Notes: generated by a model not told the origin, from the letters alone. Positions 11,603-24,893 are shown, numbered from the stretch's first letter. The stretch is DNA of 64,000 nt from Melastoma dodecandrum (GCA_029817715.1 JARUPY010000537.1:1426001-1490000); one strand, 5' to 3'. Program-made: numbers and translations.

Positions 11603-14095
11603 TCTAATACGCCAAATTTTCCCACCACTATTTATCTTTTGAGATTTTTAACAAAATCTAATCACCGACATCTTACATTCTTTGTCTCATCAAAAGATTA
11701 ACCTAGACACAACCTTATAATCCTAAAAGGGAGAAAGGGGATCATGATTTCCTATTAGACATTCTATTTCTTCCGAGAGTCAAAATTTCAAAAAATAATC
11801 AATCAGATAACTCTCACACGGTAAAAAAATCCTAAGGATCTCTCATATCCTTCTCCTTCCTTAGAGCCAAAGCCGATCCCCTTTCAGATAATTATCATAT
11901 AATCAGGACGTCAATCGTCCCTCTCCTCCGAGAGGCTCCACCCCTTCTGAGAATCGGAGGCCAACTCTTCCTCCCTACACATCAATGCTGGAGGCCAACT
12001 CCTCCTGACGTACATACCGAAACCGGAGCCAAGGACTCCCACTCTCTAGTGCTGACGAGCCAAAACCTCCCGACCATCCGACACCCTTCTCTCCGACGAC
12101 ACCACCTCCTGCCATAGTCATAACCCAAGCATGGTACTCCAAGGCAGCTTTCTAACGGACAACCCGACGCCCTTCTTCCTCCCCGGGCAATCCCGGGGCG
12201 AGGCGACCCCTCAGTGAGTTTTCAGTCTTTTTACTCATAATCATGCAACCACTCTTTTAGCTTAGAGCATGACTGACCATATTTTTTATTTTTTTTAACG
12301 CGTTGCATGTGACATGGGAACGTGAAACCGACCCCCGATGGAGCATGACAAATTCGGCCAGAAAGCAGGCGAGGTATTCGACGGGTCATAACTTTTCTGT
12401 CTATGCGAAATCAAGTGGTTTCTCTTCCTTACTTGATTATGCATCTTTTTTAATTTGTTTGAGGTTATTTGGAGTCTAAAGGCTGAAAACCATGCTTGGG
12501 AGTGGCGGATAACCTTCGAGTTGCCCAGTTCCGCCGTCTCTCAGTATTGCAAGCCAAAAGGAGGTCCTTTTCGAAGGGGTTACGCATATCGGCTGACCCT
12601 GATTTCTTCATACCGAATGATTCCGAATGTGTGGCGGTCTTGAAAAAATTTTTGTTTTCTTTTTATGACGATTGAGGATCGAGATGGGACCCCTGAAGCT
12701 AAGGGCGTGCGTGTAGTTTGCGGCTAGCCTACATACTGCAGCCCCACTTACGAGGGGATCTCAAGAGATCCGACCGTTGGATCATCTCCAAATTTTCAGA
12801 CATAAAATAGACTGAATGACGGTTGCAAACATGTGTATTTCAACCATTGAAGTTTTTTTCGGAAATTCGAACACGAATCGGTGAACAGAAAACATTCGAG
12901 GCTATACTTTCGATATGACATAGTCCATTCTTGATGAGATCCCAATTGATCTCACTGTTAGATCGCCACCAAACTTAACCACATGTTTGTCATTTGAATA
13001 TGATCATTTAGACATATTGTGTGTATTTTTATCATATATACATGATACTTTTTTTATTTTTCATTGAGGTGATAATTCGCAGTAAATAAAGAATTTTCTG
13101 TGAATGTCCAACTTTGTGATTCCATAAGTCAAAATTCCGCTATTCAATTAATATATATCTTAATAAATGATTAGATTTTCATTTTTTGGATAGCATATCC
13201 TACTTTTTCTTGTTTCCGTTGCAGAAAAATCTGACATTGTTTCAATGATTCGACAAGACGGATCTCAGAGATGAAATTCCAGATTGGACGCACGCGAGGG
13301 GAACCCATGGTGGAGGCATGTCACCAAAGCGGCCCGACCTGATGAAGCCTTAGCCGATGACATAGGATCTCGGCGGGCCTCAGGTACATTAGAGAGGTGA
13401 TTAGGGAGGTGCGGGCCTCCCGATTTTCTTTATTTCCACATGTAACGAACCGTGGGCAGAAGTGCATAGGCCCACGGTCACCATCCTTCTCCGCCCCCTT
13501 TAATCTCAATAATTGTCCGTGTTTGGCCGTATGCCTTAGGTTCATAGGTTTATTGGCGCATGTTGTTTACTAAACAAATACGAGTTCATGCCCAAAAGCC
13601 CGAATCGGGTCCAATGACTGTTAAACAAAACAAACTTTTGCAGCAAACGCCACCTCCTTTTCGCATGTTAGAATGAATGTAAGAGTTAATAAATAAGAAT
13701 CACTGAATCCTACTCTGATTTTTCTGATTTAAATCAGCTTTTAAAATTAACTCGGTGGTGACTCCATACAGTTTACCTAGGTTAAACAAGACCACTATGT
13801 TTTTGGAGCCATTTGGATGGGTGATGGTGACACGAGCCGTTCTATGAGTCTTCCCTAAAATTTCCGAATGAGGCTTTACGCAGCCTTCCGCCTGTCGCCT
13901 TTAGGAAACTGGAGACGGTTGGCGAAACGCCCAGCAGGGACATTAGGGAACTAAGGGAGGGTGCAACCCATTTTCCTTCCACACCATCTGACGCTCGAAT
14001 CGTGACATCGACCAGTTGCGCCCTGGGGGAGTGGGCCAGGATCCTCGAGTCGTCCGAACCGCCACGCGCCTGATAGGCCGGAAGGTGCACGTACA
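11603..14095 (+). mobile_element. Ty3/gypsy-type solo LTR, about 2.5 kb
   Basis: The left end TCTAATACGCCAAATTTT is a mutated form of the family's TGTAATACCCCAAATTTT, and the right end is GGTGCACGTACA. Flanks are GTGGT and GTGGC, a 4/5 match to a target-site duplication. Internal landmarks shared with the copies at 21.7 and 53.4 kb include AGGCCCACGGTCACCATCCTT and GGTGGTGACTCCATA (family form GTCGGTGGCGACTCCGTA, typical upstream of gypsy LTR ends). No internal coding region is attached. Confidence 0.75.
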
Positions 14096-14507
14096 GTGGC
14101 CTTCATGCACATTTTATTAAAGTTGTGGCCAAGAAAGTCTCGGTCATGATAAGGAGTCGAGCCATTCATGCTTTCGGTAGAAGTTGGCATATATCTATAC
14201 TCCCATTGTACTTTATAAAGGAAAAACGCCTTGGATGGGCATTTGTTACCGAACCACTCTGATTATGTATCAAGTTGGTACTCTTACAGAGAGTATGAAC
14301 ACTTATCTGGTAAGTTATAGTTGCTTAAATGGAAAAAAAAGATATCATACTCGTAGTAAGAGACCTAATTCAAAGAACGTGATCGCGTCGAACATTTCCT
14401 CATTGATTCGTGTTCAATCTCATATAACTCAATTTGGGTCGTGCTCATGTACTATGTCCGGGACTATCACGAATTCTTACATGTTTTTTCTATGCAATAT
14501 AACCTGA
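14096..14507. other. No gene seen
   Basis: Unrecognised sequence between the solo LTR and the inverted repeat copy. The ORFs here are short and unlike known proteins. Confidence 0.35.
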
Positions 14508-15235
14508 GAAATCTTTTATTGAAGAGTGCGAGACATGACTGTTAAATAGTTCTAGCATGAGGAAATGAATCAACAACCCATTTTTACACCAAATTATATA
14601 TACGATGAATACCATCATATAGTTCGCGCTAACTTTGCTCAATCGAATTATGAGCAGATAATGACATTGATATAAGTCCAAAAGTAACATGGGCGGAGAG
14701 GTATGTAATTACAGTGCTATGAATTTTACTCTGGTTAACATATGTGAAACACATGAGCTCGGACGATTTCCAGTTGAAATTAACGTCAGAAAACTTGGAG
14801 GGAGGAGCTTCACAAAGCAAACCTCAGAATGATTTCAAAGACAAACTACAAATTTCGATGAAAGCAATGAATCAGACATAATTGACATCTATTGGGGTCC
14901 ATTGCTGGAATTGTCTCTGAGAGATCTAATACGATGGATGCAACGGACGGAGGAAGCCTGATGGGCAGAACATAGGTATAATAAAGCTGTCTTCATTGTT
15001 CTGTAACTTGCAGTGGATGCCTAAACTATTTCTTATTTGAATTTGGTATCGAGAAACTATGGAGATAGCTTTGTAAGTTCATGCCGAATATTGTATAATA
15101 TAGTATGTTCTTGACATGAAAGAAACGTAGAACGATAGTTGAGACCATGAACATAAGACAGAAGATGTAAACATAAATGAAAGGTAAATGAAAATTGTTA
15201 CATGGGGCAAAGACGCTTTCAATGAATACAAGATT
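14508..15235 (-). repeat. Dispersed repeat, inverted partner of 5690-6410
   Basis: Its reverse complement aligns with 5690-6410, including TTCGGCATGAACTTACA and CATCAGGCTTCCTCCGTCCG. A short extra segment near 14975-15045 is absent from the partner. Function is unknown. Confidence 0.7.
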
Positions 15236-15414
15236 CAATCATGTTTGTGACTATCGTGAAACATGTGCTTGAATCAATGGCGACAAAGTGGGAATCAGCT
15301 ATGCAAACTAAAGAATGAGTCCAAAAGCTAGTAACAAATTTCGGTTGGATCAACAAAACGTGATTTTCTAGAGTGAAAGCAATGTTTAGATGTAATAACT
15401 ATCCCTCTTTCTCA

Positions 15415-15422
15415 ATATATAT
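15415..15422 (+). promoter_or_regulatory. Possible TATA box of the Gnk2-like gene
   Basis: ATATATAT, followed by GCATATG, lies about 100 bp upstream of the chosen ATG. Position only. Confidence 0.3.
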
Positions 15423-15516
15423 GCATATGACTCTTCATTTCTATTGCATTCGGCACTCGAAATATCCATGAGAAAGAAATGATCATTGGGCGAGGCATTC
15501 CCATCTTGCAGCAGTA

Positions 15517-16026
15517 ATGATACTCGTCTTGATTGTTGTCTTCTTCACAGGGAATGTGGAAACAGCTTTTAATGCGACCCTGATGTCAAGGATCTGCAAC
15601 GGAAAAATATTTTCATTTCTTGATGATAGATTCGGTGTACCTGGTGATATATTAGATTTGGTTATCGCGAAAACTGTGGGGACTCCCGGTTCTGTTGTCA
15701 GCACCGAGATCAGTCATTCGGGCACTCTCTACGGGGCCGCCTACTGCAGCGGGACTCTCACGCTCCTGGAATGCAGTGGTTGTTTGGGCTCTGCCAAAAG
15801 TCTTCTCTTCGAGACGTGCAGCAGACATGGCGAGGGGGCTCAAGTTCACCTCAAGGATTGCGATCTCAGGTACGAAGCTTATCCTATAAGTGATGTAAAT
15901 CCCCCAAATTGTGAGTTGCATGAGACATGCATTAGGAGGTTTATCCTTTGTTTGGCGCAAATATTGCCACAAACTTATTCCTCGAGGGGGGGGGGGGGCC
16001 TTGAACTCAACCGGGGAACCACATGA
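15517..16026 (+). CDS. Secreted Gnk2-homologous (stress-antifung/DUF26) small protein
   Basis: The first 17 residues, MILVLIVVFFTGNVETA, form a signal peptide, so the product should enter the secretory pathway. The mature part has one Gnk2-like domain with six cysteines in family order: RIC, then C-X8-C-X2-C in CSGTLTLLECSGC, then ETC and KDC, followed by the usual LRYEAYP end (about residue 125). Ginkbilobin-2 relatives are mannose-binding antifungal proteins; the same domain occurs in plasmodesmata-located proteins and cysteine-rich receptor kinases. Here no second domain, membrane segment or kinase follows. After the domain the frame runs on for about 45 residues through a poly-G run near 15987, so the annotated C-terminus is doubtful and an intron or truncation is possible. 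The ATG was chosen because it starts the signal peptide. ATATATAT lies about 100 bp upstream. Confidence 0.65.
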   Translation: MILVLIVVFFTGNVETAFNATLMSRICNGKIFSFLDDRFGVPGDILDLVIAKTVGTPGSVVSTEISHSGTLYGAAYCSGTLTLLECSGCLGSAKSLLFETCSRHGEGAQVHLKDCDLRYEAYPISDVNPPNCELHETCIRRFILCLAQILPQTYSSRGGGGLELNRGTT

Positions 16027-16030
16027 TGAC

Positions 16031-16110
16031 AATTATGGGGAATAAAATGATGAAGAGCAATTATGGGGAATAAAATGATGAAGAGTAATTATAGGGAACC
16101 ACATGATGAC
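16031..16110. repeat. 28-bp short tandem repeat
   Basis: Two full units (16031-16058, 16059-16086) and a partial third share AATTATGGGGAATAAAATGA. They lie directly after the end of the Gnk2 frame. Confidence 0.75.
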
Positions 16111-16149
16111 AATCCCACCCCCATAGCTATGAGGAAGGCACATGATGAC

Positions 16150-19100
16150 ACCCATGGCCAAGTGCTACATGCTTCTTCGGAGAAGAAGAGAGAAAGAGGA
16201 CGGCAACACAACACCATCCGATCAAGGTAAGCTCCGAAGGTATGGAGACCCCCAAACCAACCTAACCTCGAAGAGTTGGCCGCACCTTCACAAAGCGATG
16301 GTTGCGACTAGGATAAATGGTGGCAGCACCGAACGACTCCCCGGAATCCTCCCTTCATCATGAATTCGTTCGATTCTTCCTCGGGCCAACCCGAGGCAAG
16401 GGAACCCCTCGGAACACACTGTTATCAACGAGTTCGGAATGGTCGGAGGCTGGAATCGCGAAGTACTACGTCGGCAGTTCGCTCCTGAGGGCTTTGCTCT
16501 TCCGTCCAGCAACGGAATTAAGCCTAGTCAGGTCCAGTCTCTTCCTTTCTCTCTTCTAGTCGCGTGGATAGCTTATACGTCTAAATCGAGCATGTATAGC
16601 CTGAGTTATGACTGATTCTTGGGATATACGTGTGCTGGAACTTCGCTGCTGTCATTACTTCGTAATTTATGCATAACTCTTCTCTCAGTACATGGATTGA
16701 GCTGATTTTAGACTCTTTGGTTTCCTTTCTTAATGGAGAACAAATTCTCTGTGAAAAGTTTTCAAAACAGACGCATTTTGCTAGTGTTTTTTCTCCTTGA
16801 ATGCTGGAGCATAAAACTGACCTGTTTCGTGCATCCACGATGCGGCAGTTACACTCCGTTGGACATAACTTTGTCTGTACAGCTCGGATCTGCATGAAAC
16901 TACTTGGTATCACTTTTCATTTGAGTTATCTAAAACTTTTGTGTTTTGGACTTCTTCATTCGAGGTCTCTTCAGTTGGTTTTTTGTCCATCAAAGTTGGA
17001 CTGTGATTTAGCCTCTGTCTGCACACGAGCAGGAAGGCTGATTCGGTTTTCTTGACATAACTTTAACACCAAAGCTCTATTTTACCTAAAACTTATTGCA
17101 TCAGATGTCTCTGTTAGTGACCTAAAGCTTTCATGTTTTGACAATTTTCATTCAAGCAACAAAATCTGGTCAAATTGTTAGTGGAACGCAGTGAACACAA
17201 AATGTCATTGCACCCTGCAGAAGACAAATACTTCTGTAAAGAAAAATATGTAGTTTTCCAGAACCATATTTCATTTTTCCACAACTTTCCTTTTTTGAGG
17301 TTTTATATTAAGCTCCATCTAGTCGGTCTAATAATTCAGGGAATACAAAGCCCTCCCTTGCCTCTTGCCTTCCAGCGGCAGAATGAGTAGTCTATGCACC
17401 AGAAGGCATAATTTGCACATATAAACTTCGAATCAATTCAAATTGGAACCTCAAGTTGGAACATTCAATTATTTACAACTTTCATGTTTTACATTTCTAA
17501 TTTTGAACAAGTTCAGCACACGGTCAACGGGGGTCAATCTCACCCCTGTAAGCTGTCCGACTGGAACATGTCCAGTTTGAACAGCCTCACTCTTTGCCTT
17601 ACTGGAAGCACATCACATGTTATTGTTTTCTACATTTTTACATCATGGATTATCTGTAAGTTTTCTAGCTTCTGGTAAAATTTCACAAATTTTAGAGAAG
17701 TTTACGGCAAGTTATGAATTTTTTAATTTTCGTCCATTTGTCACAATTCAAGTAAACGTTCGAAGATTGGCCAAACATTTCTTTCGACGGCATAACTACC
17801 TACGTTTGTCTCTTTGGTCATATGTTTCGAACATTCTACTTTCGATATGCTTTCACTCTCATAGGATTCATAACATGTATGAACCAACGGACCGGACATG
17901 GAACCTCTCTAGCTATTTATTTGAGGATTTCTCAAAAGATCACAAGTTGACTCGATTCCTCATCATCAAACGGTAAGTCATACCTTACTTATCTAATTCG
18001 ATTGAATTTCGTTCAAATTCACTCGATACTCGGCTCTCTCTCTCCTTTACTTTGTTTTGCATGTAAAACAACGAGGAATTCGTTACCAAGGGACTTCTAT
18101 TTTTGACATCACTGAAGAACAATATTAACGGGCCACACAACGCCCGTTATCTTCCGACATCACGGAAGATCGACATCAACGGGCCACATAACGCCCCGTA
18201 AGTCTCACTCCGACTTACAATAGTTAATTTTAATTGTTTCAAATATTCAATTAGAATTTTCTGGCCATCGCATTCTGGTTTGATTTGCATGAAAATCAAT
18301 CGAGCTTCACGGGAGTTCGACAAAACGAACTTCGAATACCGGAAGCGCGCGAGGAAACCCGTGGTGGAAACACATCTCGAAAGCGGCCTCAACCGACTTG
18401 CCCGACCGATGTATAGCCATCCCGGCGGGCCTCAAGTACATGGAGGAGGTGCGGGCCTCCTGTATTTCTTTATTTTCTCATGTAACGAGTCGTGGGCCAA
18501 AGTGCATAGGCCCACGATCACCACCCTTCCCCGCTCCCTTTGATCTCAATAATTGTCTGTGCTTGTCCGCATGCCTTAGGCCCGTAGGTTTATCGTCGCA
18601 TGCTATTTGCCAAATACACATGAGTTCGGACGCAAAAAGCTCGAATCGGGTCCAACGCCCGTAAAACATTGACATGAGTCCGGAGTCATGCCCGGATCGG
18701 GTCCAACACCCGTGAACCAAAAGCGAACTTTTGGAGCAAACGCCACCTTTTCGCATGTTAGAATGTAAGAGTTAATAAATAGAAATCCCCGAACCAACTG
18801 TTTTTCCGACTTAAACAGTTTTAAAATAAGTCGGTGGCGACTCCGTAATAGCTTACCTAAGTTAAGCAACAACATGGTTTCGACGGAGCCATCATGGATG
18901 GGTAATGGCGACATGAACCGCTCCCTGGGTTTTCCCTAAAACTCCTACGTGAGGCCTTAACGCAGCCTTTTGCCCGTCGCCCTCAAACGACTTGGGGACG
19001 AATTGCGAAATGCCCTGCAGACCCGTGTAGGAACTCGGGGAAGGCCCAACCCGATTCCCTTCCGCAGCGTCCGACGTTCAAGTCGTGACGCCGACCGATT

Positions 19101-19176
19101 GGGTCTTGGGGGAGCGGGCCAGGATCCTCGTGTCATCCGTACCGCAGCGCGTGCTAGGCCGGAGGGCGCGCGTACA
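16150..19176 (+). mobile_element. Diverged gypsy-type LTR, left end unclear
   Basis: The right end GGGCGCGCGTACA matches the solo-LTR family and is preceded by AAGTCGGTGGCGACTCCGTA at about 18830. From about 16440 to 18290 it matches 49500-51290 instead (shared GCTCTTCCGTCCAGCAACGG, CACACGGTCAACGGGGGTCA and CGGTAAGTCAT), so the two form a subfamily with a different interior. No TGTAATACCCC-like start is visible; the left boundary is approximate. The ORFs inside are incidental. Confidence 0.6.
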
Positions 19177-19239
19177 AGTGATGTGAGGTGATTACCAGGT
19201 AATGTAATGTCCATGATATCATCAGTAAGAATAAAAAAT

Positions 19240-19715
19240 ATCCAATTAAATGTAAAATATCATGTATATTTGTTATGCGTAAGGCCACTTTGATGTCCTT
19301 TTCATGTGACATTATCTAAAATAATGGTGTTGTTTGTATTGATTTGTGCATATTTGAATCTAATTCATTGTACCATGTGATCAGTGACGGGGCTAGAAAA
19401 ATTATATAAAAAGGGATCAAATTGAAGTATAGACCAAGTTTTGAAGGCAAAATTGTGCTTCTTTGATTTTTTAGGATAAACTAATAAAAACTTTTAAAAA
19501 AATATATAACCTAATTTATTTATTTTTAATAATACACGCTAACGTATTGTACTAAGTCTCAGTCAAAACATAGATACGAAGAGCAACCACTTGTTCCCTC
19601 CATCCGTCTGTAAGGACGGCGGGATATGCTCAATGTCTTCTTCTTCCCCCACGCTCAGCAGCTCCCCTCACCATCTTTCACTTACCTTCTGCTTCGGACA
19701 ACCGAAAGACAAAAC
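19240..19715 (+). repeat. Upstream segment duplicated at 51815-52286
   Basis: The region from ATATCCAATTAAATGTAAAA to the NLR start codon is nearly identical to 51815-52286. Shared landmarks are GGCCACTTTGATGTCCTTTT and CAGTGACGGGGCT. The duplication therefore included the 5' flank of NLR copies 1 and 3. Confidence 0.85.
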
Positions 19716-21711
19716 ATGGGTTTAGCTGCATCTGAGGTCGCGATTTCCCGGCTGATTGGAAAATCGTTGGAAATCAAATCCCAAAACGACGTCCTCACTC
19801 ACAAGCTTCAGGCCCAGCTGGACAATGCCCACTGCATCCTCGAGGACATGCTAGCCATTTGTTCCACTCCTAGCAGCGGCCTGCCCATGGCCGACGAAGC
19901 CCTGATCTGTGCGAGTGAGCTGGACAATACCATGGATATGTTCCTCGTGAAGGCTTTGACGGCCCCCAAATCACGACGGAGACGCCTTGCCTCCCATGTT
20001 CTTGGAGTTGGCCACTTGGTCACATGCTCTGGATAAGGGCTCGAGCAAAGCAGGCTAAGGCACGGATCTACATAGCAAAATTTGAGGAGCTGTCACAGCA
20101 CTTTTCTAATATGCAGGGGCTCAAATTAACGGGGTCAAGCAAAGGAATGAGCTACAGCGAGCACTTGAAATCGCCTGATGTTCACTACGACGAGTCTGTC
20201 TTTGTCGGCCGCAAGTATGATGCAGACCACCTCACTGCTTGTCTTACTGACTCAGATTTTCTTCGTGTGATTTCCGTCGTCGGGGACGAAGGCATAGGGA
20301 AGACTGCACTGGTTCAAAGCATGTACAACAGACCGGATATGGAGCGTGATTTCAGGTGCAGGGTTTGGATTAGCAATTACAACACACCAAACTTGGAATC
20401 TGTATTGTTAGAGATCTTGAAGCAGTCCCCGGTGATGACACTGAAAGACCTCAAGCTAAAGGAAACCGACAATTTGTGTGAATTTCTCCACAAGACATTG
20501 ATGGAGCTGAGGTACTTGGTCGTGCTGGACGATTTGAAGAGCGCTGAAATTCTCGATAACCTTTTGTATGCCCTACCTGACTCGAGGAACAGAAGCAGGG
20601 TCATCATCACGTGCAAGGAGGTGGTTCATCTTCCACTGCATGAGGAACCTTGGGGTTACAGTCTCCTGGTGGGGCAGCTTGTTCCTGAGAACAGCTTTAA
20701 ATTGCTATCAGAGCATAGCTCGATCAAGGATGAGGGATTGTAGTGGTTCTCCTCCAAAGATACTTCTGTTTGGCGGTCTTTCTGCAGCCTTCGAGAACAG
20801 TGACCCGGACTTTTCCCCTGTGGCATGGCTCTGCAACCTCGAGGAGGATTGGTGGCGGCAAGATGTTAGGTCTCTGAGCTACAATAGCCTTCCTTCTTGG
20901 GTAAAACCTTGTTTCCTATACTTACGTTTGTTTCCCAAGGAATATGAGATATCAACAAGGAGGATGTTTCCGTTATGGCATGCCAAAGGCCTGGTCTGCT
21001 GGGATGGCCATTTTATGGCCGAGGCCTGCTTCCAAGAATTGGCGAATAGGAATTTGGTGCAGTTGGTGAGGCGAAGGGAGATGGATGGGGGGCCGAAGAC
21101 GTGTCGAGTGTCGGGTTACTTGCACGACCACTTCTCAGAATTTGCAAGTTCATTCGGGCATATCTGTGACCTTCAGAATGCTACCCAGTAGGTTTTAAGG
21201 CAGAGTCATCCAACCAGCATATTGCCCTGGCTTGCTCAATATTCCAGCAACTACACGAGCCTCCCACCGCTAGATGCCAAGACAGCATCCCGTATCCGAT
21301 CTTATATTTCTTTCCACACACCGAATTCAGGGATGCGGTCGAGAGAGGTTGAACAGCTGCTAAAGGTGCCAGTAGCAAATCGAGACAGCAGCTTGCTTAG
21401 GGTGCTGGATCTCGAGGATGTTTTCAAATCGAAGCTGCCGAAGCAGTTGGGTATTTGTTACCAAATTTGTTACCAAATTTGAAGCTGTCAGAGTCGGTCT
21501 CAAAACTCTCTATACTCGAGACAATTGATCTGAAGTACAGCAATGTCACTGAGCTCTCGAGTTCAATCCTCAGACTGAAATATCTCTGACAGCTTTACCT
21601 GAATGAGGGATCCTTCGACAAGTACAATCAGAAAGAATGCTTCCTGGGGAGCCTCCAGACGCTATGGGGCAACTTTCCTATCTCAACCTGAGTGACGACA
21701 TGAAAGATATG

Positions 21712-24374
21712 TGTACGCGCGCCTTCTAGCCTAGCACGCGCGTGGCGGTATGGACGAACCGAGGATTCAGGCCCGCTCCTCAAGGCCTAACTGGTCGACG
21801 TCACGACTCAAGCGTCGGACGCTGCGAAAGGGAATTGGATGATCCCTCCCTGAGTTCTTAACTAAGCCTACTCGGGCTCTCGCCGACCGTCTCTGTTTTC
21901 CTGAGAGGCGGCGGGCGAAAGGCGGAGCATGATCCGAAGAAGGAACTTTCGGAAGGAATCGGGAGTGACTCGTATCGCCAGTCCCTCATCCAAAATGGCT
22001 CCGTAAAAAGGTTGTTGTTGTTGTTTAACCTAGCTAAACTAAACGGAGTCGCCACCGGCTTTATTTATAAAAGCTGGTTAAGTCGGAAAAAACAGTTGGT
22101 TTGGGGATTCCTAGTTACTAACTCTTACATTCTAACATATGAAAAAGTAGGTGGCGTTTGCTCCAAAAGATTTGTTTTTGTTTAACGGGCATTGGACCCG
22201 ATCTGGGCATGACTCGGACTTATGTCAATGTTTTACGGGCGTTAGACGCGATTCAGGTTTTGGACCCGAACTAATGTTTGTTGATAGCAAACAACATGCG
22301 ACAATAAACCTATGAGCCTAAGGCATGCGGACAAGCACAAACAATTATTTAGATCAAAGAGGGCAGGGAAGGATGGTGACCGTGGGCCTATGCACTTGGG
22401 CCCACGGCCCGTTACATGTGGAAATAAAAAAAACGGGAGGCCCGCTCTTCCCTCATGTACCTAAGGCCTGCCGAGATGGCATGTCATCGGCTAAGCTCAC
22501 CAGTTGGGGCCGCTTTTGTGAAGCCTTCACCGCGGTTGAACTGCACGTGTCGTCATGTCTTGAGCATCGTTTACAGGGACTCCTTCTAGGTGTGTTGAAG
22601 TTGACCAATGATGTTGATGGTCCACGGGTACTTGCAAGCGCAATAATAAAAAAAGAATCAAAGAGCCCAAAACAACTCAATGACGCAATGTTAGGGGAAA
22701 ATATCGGAAAATATGCAAATGGGCTCTAAAAATCATAAAATTATAGGAATATATTCTTAACCTGATGAAAGCATGCGATATCAAATTTAGAATTAAGATA
22801 TTAAGCCTAACATAGTAGAAAATGTAACGAAATTGGGTCAAACAGGCAATCTGATTGTAGACCACTTAGAGAAAAATCTATAACTTTTAATCCAGAAATC
22901 CAAGTGAAGCAAAACCAGTGTTAAAAGATGCTTAACTTAAGGGAGATCATGTTTGTAAAAGTTTATAGGAAATAGATTCACAGAAAACAAATGAAATTGG
23001 TTTTACCGAAACAAAACTATTGAAATCGTTCACATCACATGTCGAAATTGTTTTAAGTATATTTTAATCAGAAGACGTCAAAATTCAGTAAAAAAAATTA
23101 TAAGTGTTTCTAGTCATGTAAGAAATAACATATTAAAATTTCAAAATTTTTGAACATGTCCAAATTTTAAAACAAAATAATTTATGATACATGGTACTGA
23201 AAACATGGCAAAAAATCATAATTTGAAATCTAAAAATGATAAATTCATGCATAATATATCAAAATGAAGATCATTAAACGTGATTTCTACGAAAATTATT
23301 TTTATAATTAAAGTATAGTCTGAAGAATAAAAACGATCGGGCTATGCGCCTTGGCTAAAATTTAATCACAATCATGTTAACAGGATAAAGACCGATATAA
23401 CCAGATTTTGTCTGATTCCGACCATGGAAGTGAAACTTATGGCCTACGGACTGACTCCCTTGCATTCTGGTCGAGGCTACGCTGCTCCGCCGGGGCTCAG
23501 TTTCGCGTTTCCCACATCACATGCAATGAGTTCAACAAATGTAAAAGTTGGTTTGCCATGTTCTAAGGCGAAAGGGTGGCTGCGTGGTTATGAGTAAAAT
23601 GACTGAAAACACACCGAGGGGTTGCCTCGCTCCGAGATTGCCTGGGGAGAAAGAAGAACGTCGGGGAGTCCGTTAGAAGGCTACCTTGGAGCACCACGCT
23701 TGGGTTGTGACTGTAGTAGAAGGCGATGTCGTCGGAGAGGAAGGTGTCGGCTGATCAGCTAGTCAGGAGGCTTTGGCTCGTCAGCATTGGAGAGGGGGAG
23801 CCATTGGCTCAGTCTTTTGTATGTATCTCAGGGGAGTTGGCCTCTTGTTGTATGTGGAGGAATTTGTTTCCGATTCCTAGAGGAGTTGGCCTCCGAGGGG
23901 TGGAGCTTGTTTGTGAGGATGGACGTCTCTGGAAGGATGAACATCTTGGAGGATGAACATCTGGGTGATTGTCTTGATTCTCTGATAATTCAGGGGATCT
24001 TATCTCTTTTTTTTCTTTTTCTGAAGTTTTTTTTACCATGGAAGGGGGAGTGAATATGATCCTTTGAATCTCGTCATCTTTCTAGAGGATCGGTGTAATG
24101 GAAAAGGAAACTTAAATAAAGGAAATAAATTAACAGATGAAATAAATTTTCTTTTATGGATAAATGTGCTTGATTTGTGGTCTGATAGGTAGGATATTTA
24201 ATAAGAAAAACATCATTTTAAAGAAATGATCAAAAAAATAGACTTGTAAATGGGCTTTGGCCAAATCATTAATGGAATTGAAGACGCATGTCCATGTATA
24301 TGAGCTAAGGCTTCAATTTGAATGAGTTTTGTTATTTTTGGCTTGTAATTCGAGAGAAAATTTGGGGTATTACA
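21712..24374 (-). mobile_element. Gypsy solo LTR inserted in NLR copy 1
   Basis: On the minus strand it starts TGTAATACCCCAAATTTT and ends GGCGCGCGTACA. The flanking bases ATATG at 21707-21711 and at 24375-24379 are a perfect 5-bp target-site duplication. Length is 2663 bp with no gag or pol, so this is a recombined solo LTR. The gene sequence rejoins cleanly across it when compared with copy 2. Confidence 0.93.
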
Positions 24375-24785
24375 ATATGCAATCTATCTCAAAGATGTAC
24401 TTGCTCGGGTCGTTGGACGAGAAAGGCTTGAGTGTCTGCCTAAGAGTCTGCCCGTTCTAACTCCGGCCTTGTCGGAGATGGACTTCGACCCGATGGACTA
24501 TCTTCGAGCGTTATCAGATCTAGTTACGCTGAGGCTCCTTGGGAATTCTTACATTGGAAAATACATGGTTTTCAGAAAAGACACATTTCGTTGTCTCCGG
24601 GTGCTGAAGCTGTTGGAAGCTAGAGAACGTGGAGGAGGTCTGCATCCAAGAAAGGACAATGCGCACACTGCAAGAGTTGGACATGAGAGATTGCACTAAT
24701 TAAAGGAAAATCATGGGCGTCGATAACCCCCCGAGCCGTGCGACCGTTGTTATATGTAGGGAGTTAAGTCGTCTCCTTTCCGGAG

Positions 24786-24893
24786 GTAAGTCCGAATTTC
24801 TAATGAGATTTCAAGACGCTATCATCTCGATGCAATTAAAAGTTAAGAAACTGGTATCGCTCCATGACATTTGGAAAGCTTTTTCTCTTGAAG
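24786..24893 (+). other. Conserved 3' intron of NLR copy 1
   Basis: GTAAGT follows CCGGAG and the intron ends TTGAAG before GATGAGAAAG. The same intron with the same phase occurs in copy 2 (46634-46739). Confidence 0.6.

Noticed and set aside
18280..19214. Several 70-100-codon ORFs in the gypsy LTR 3' part
   Set aside because: They occur in every LTR copy at shifting frames and resemble no protein; GC-rich LTR sequence explains them.
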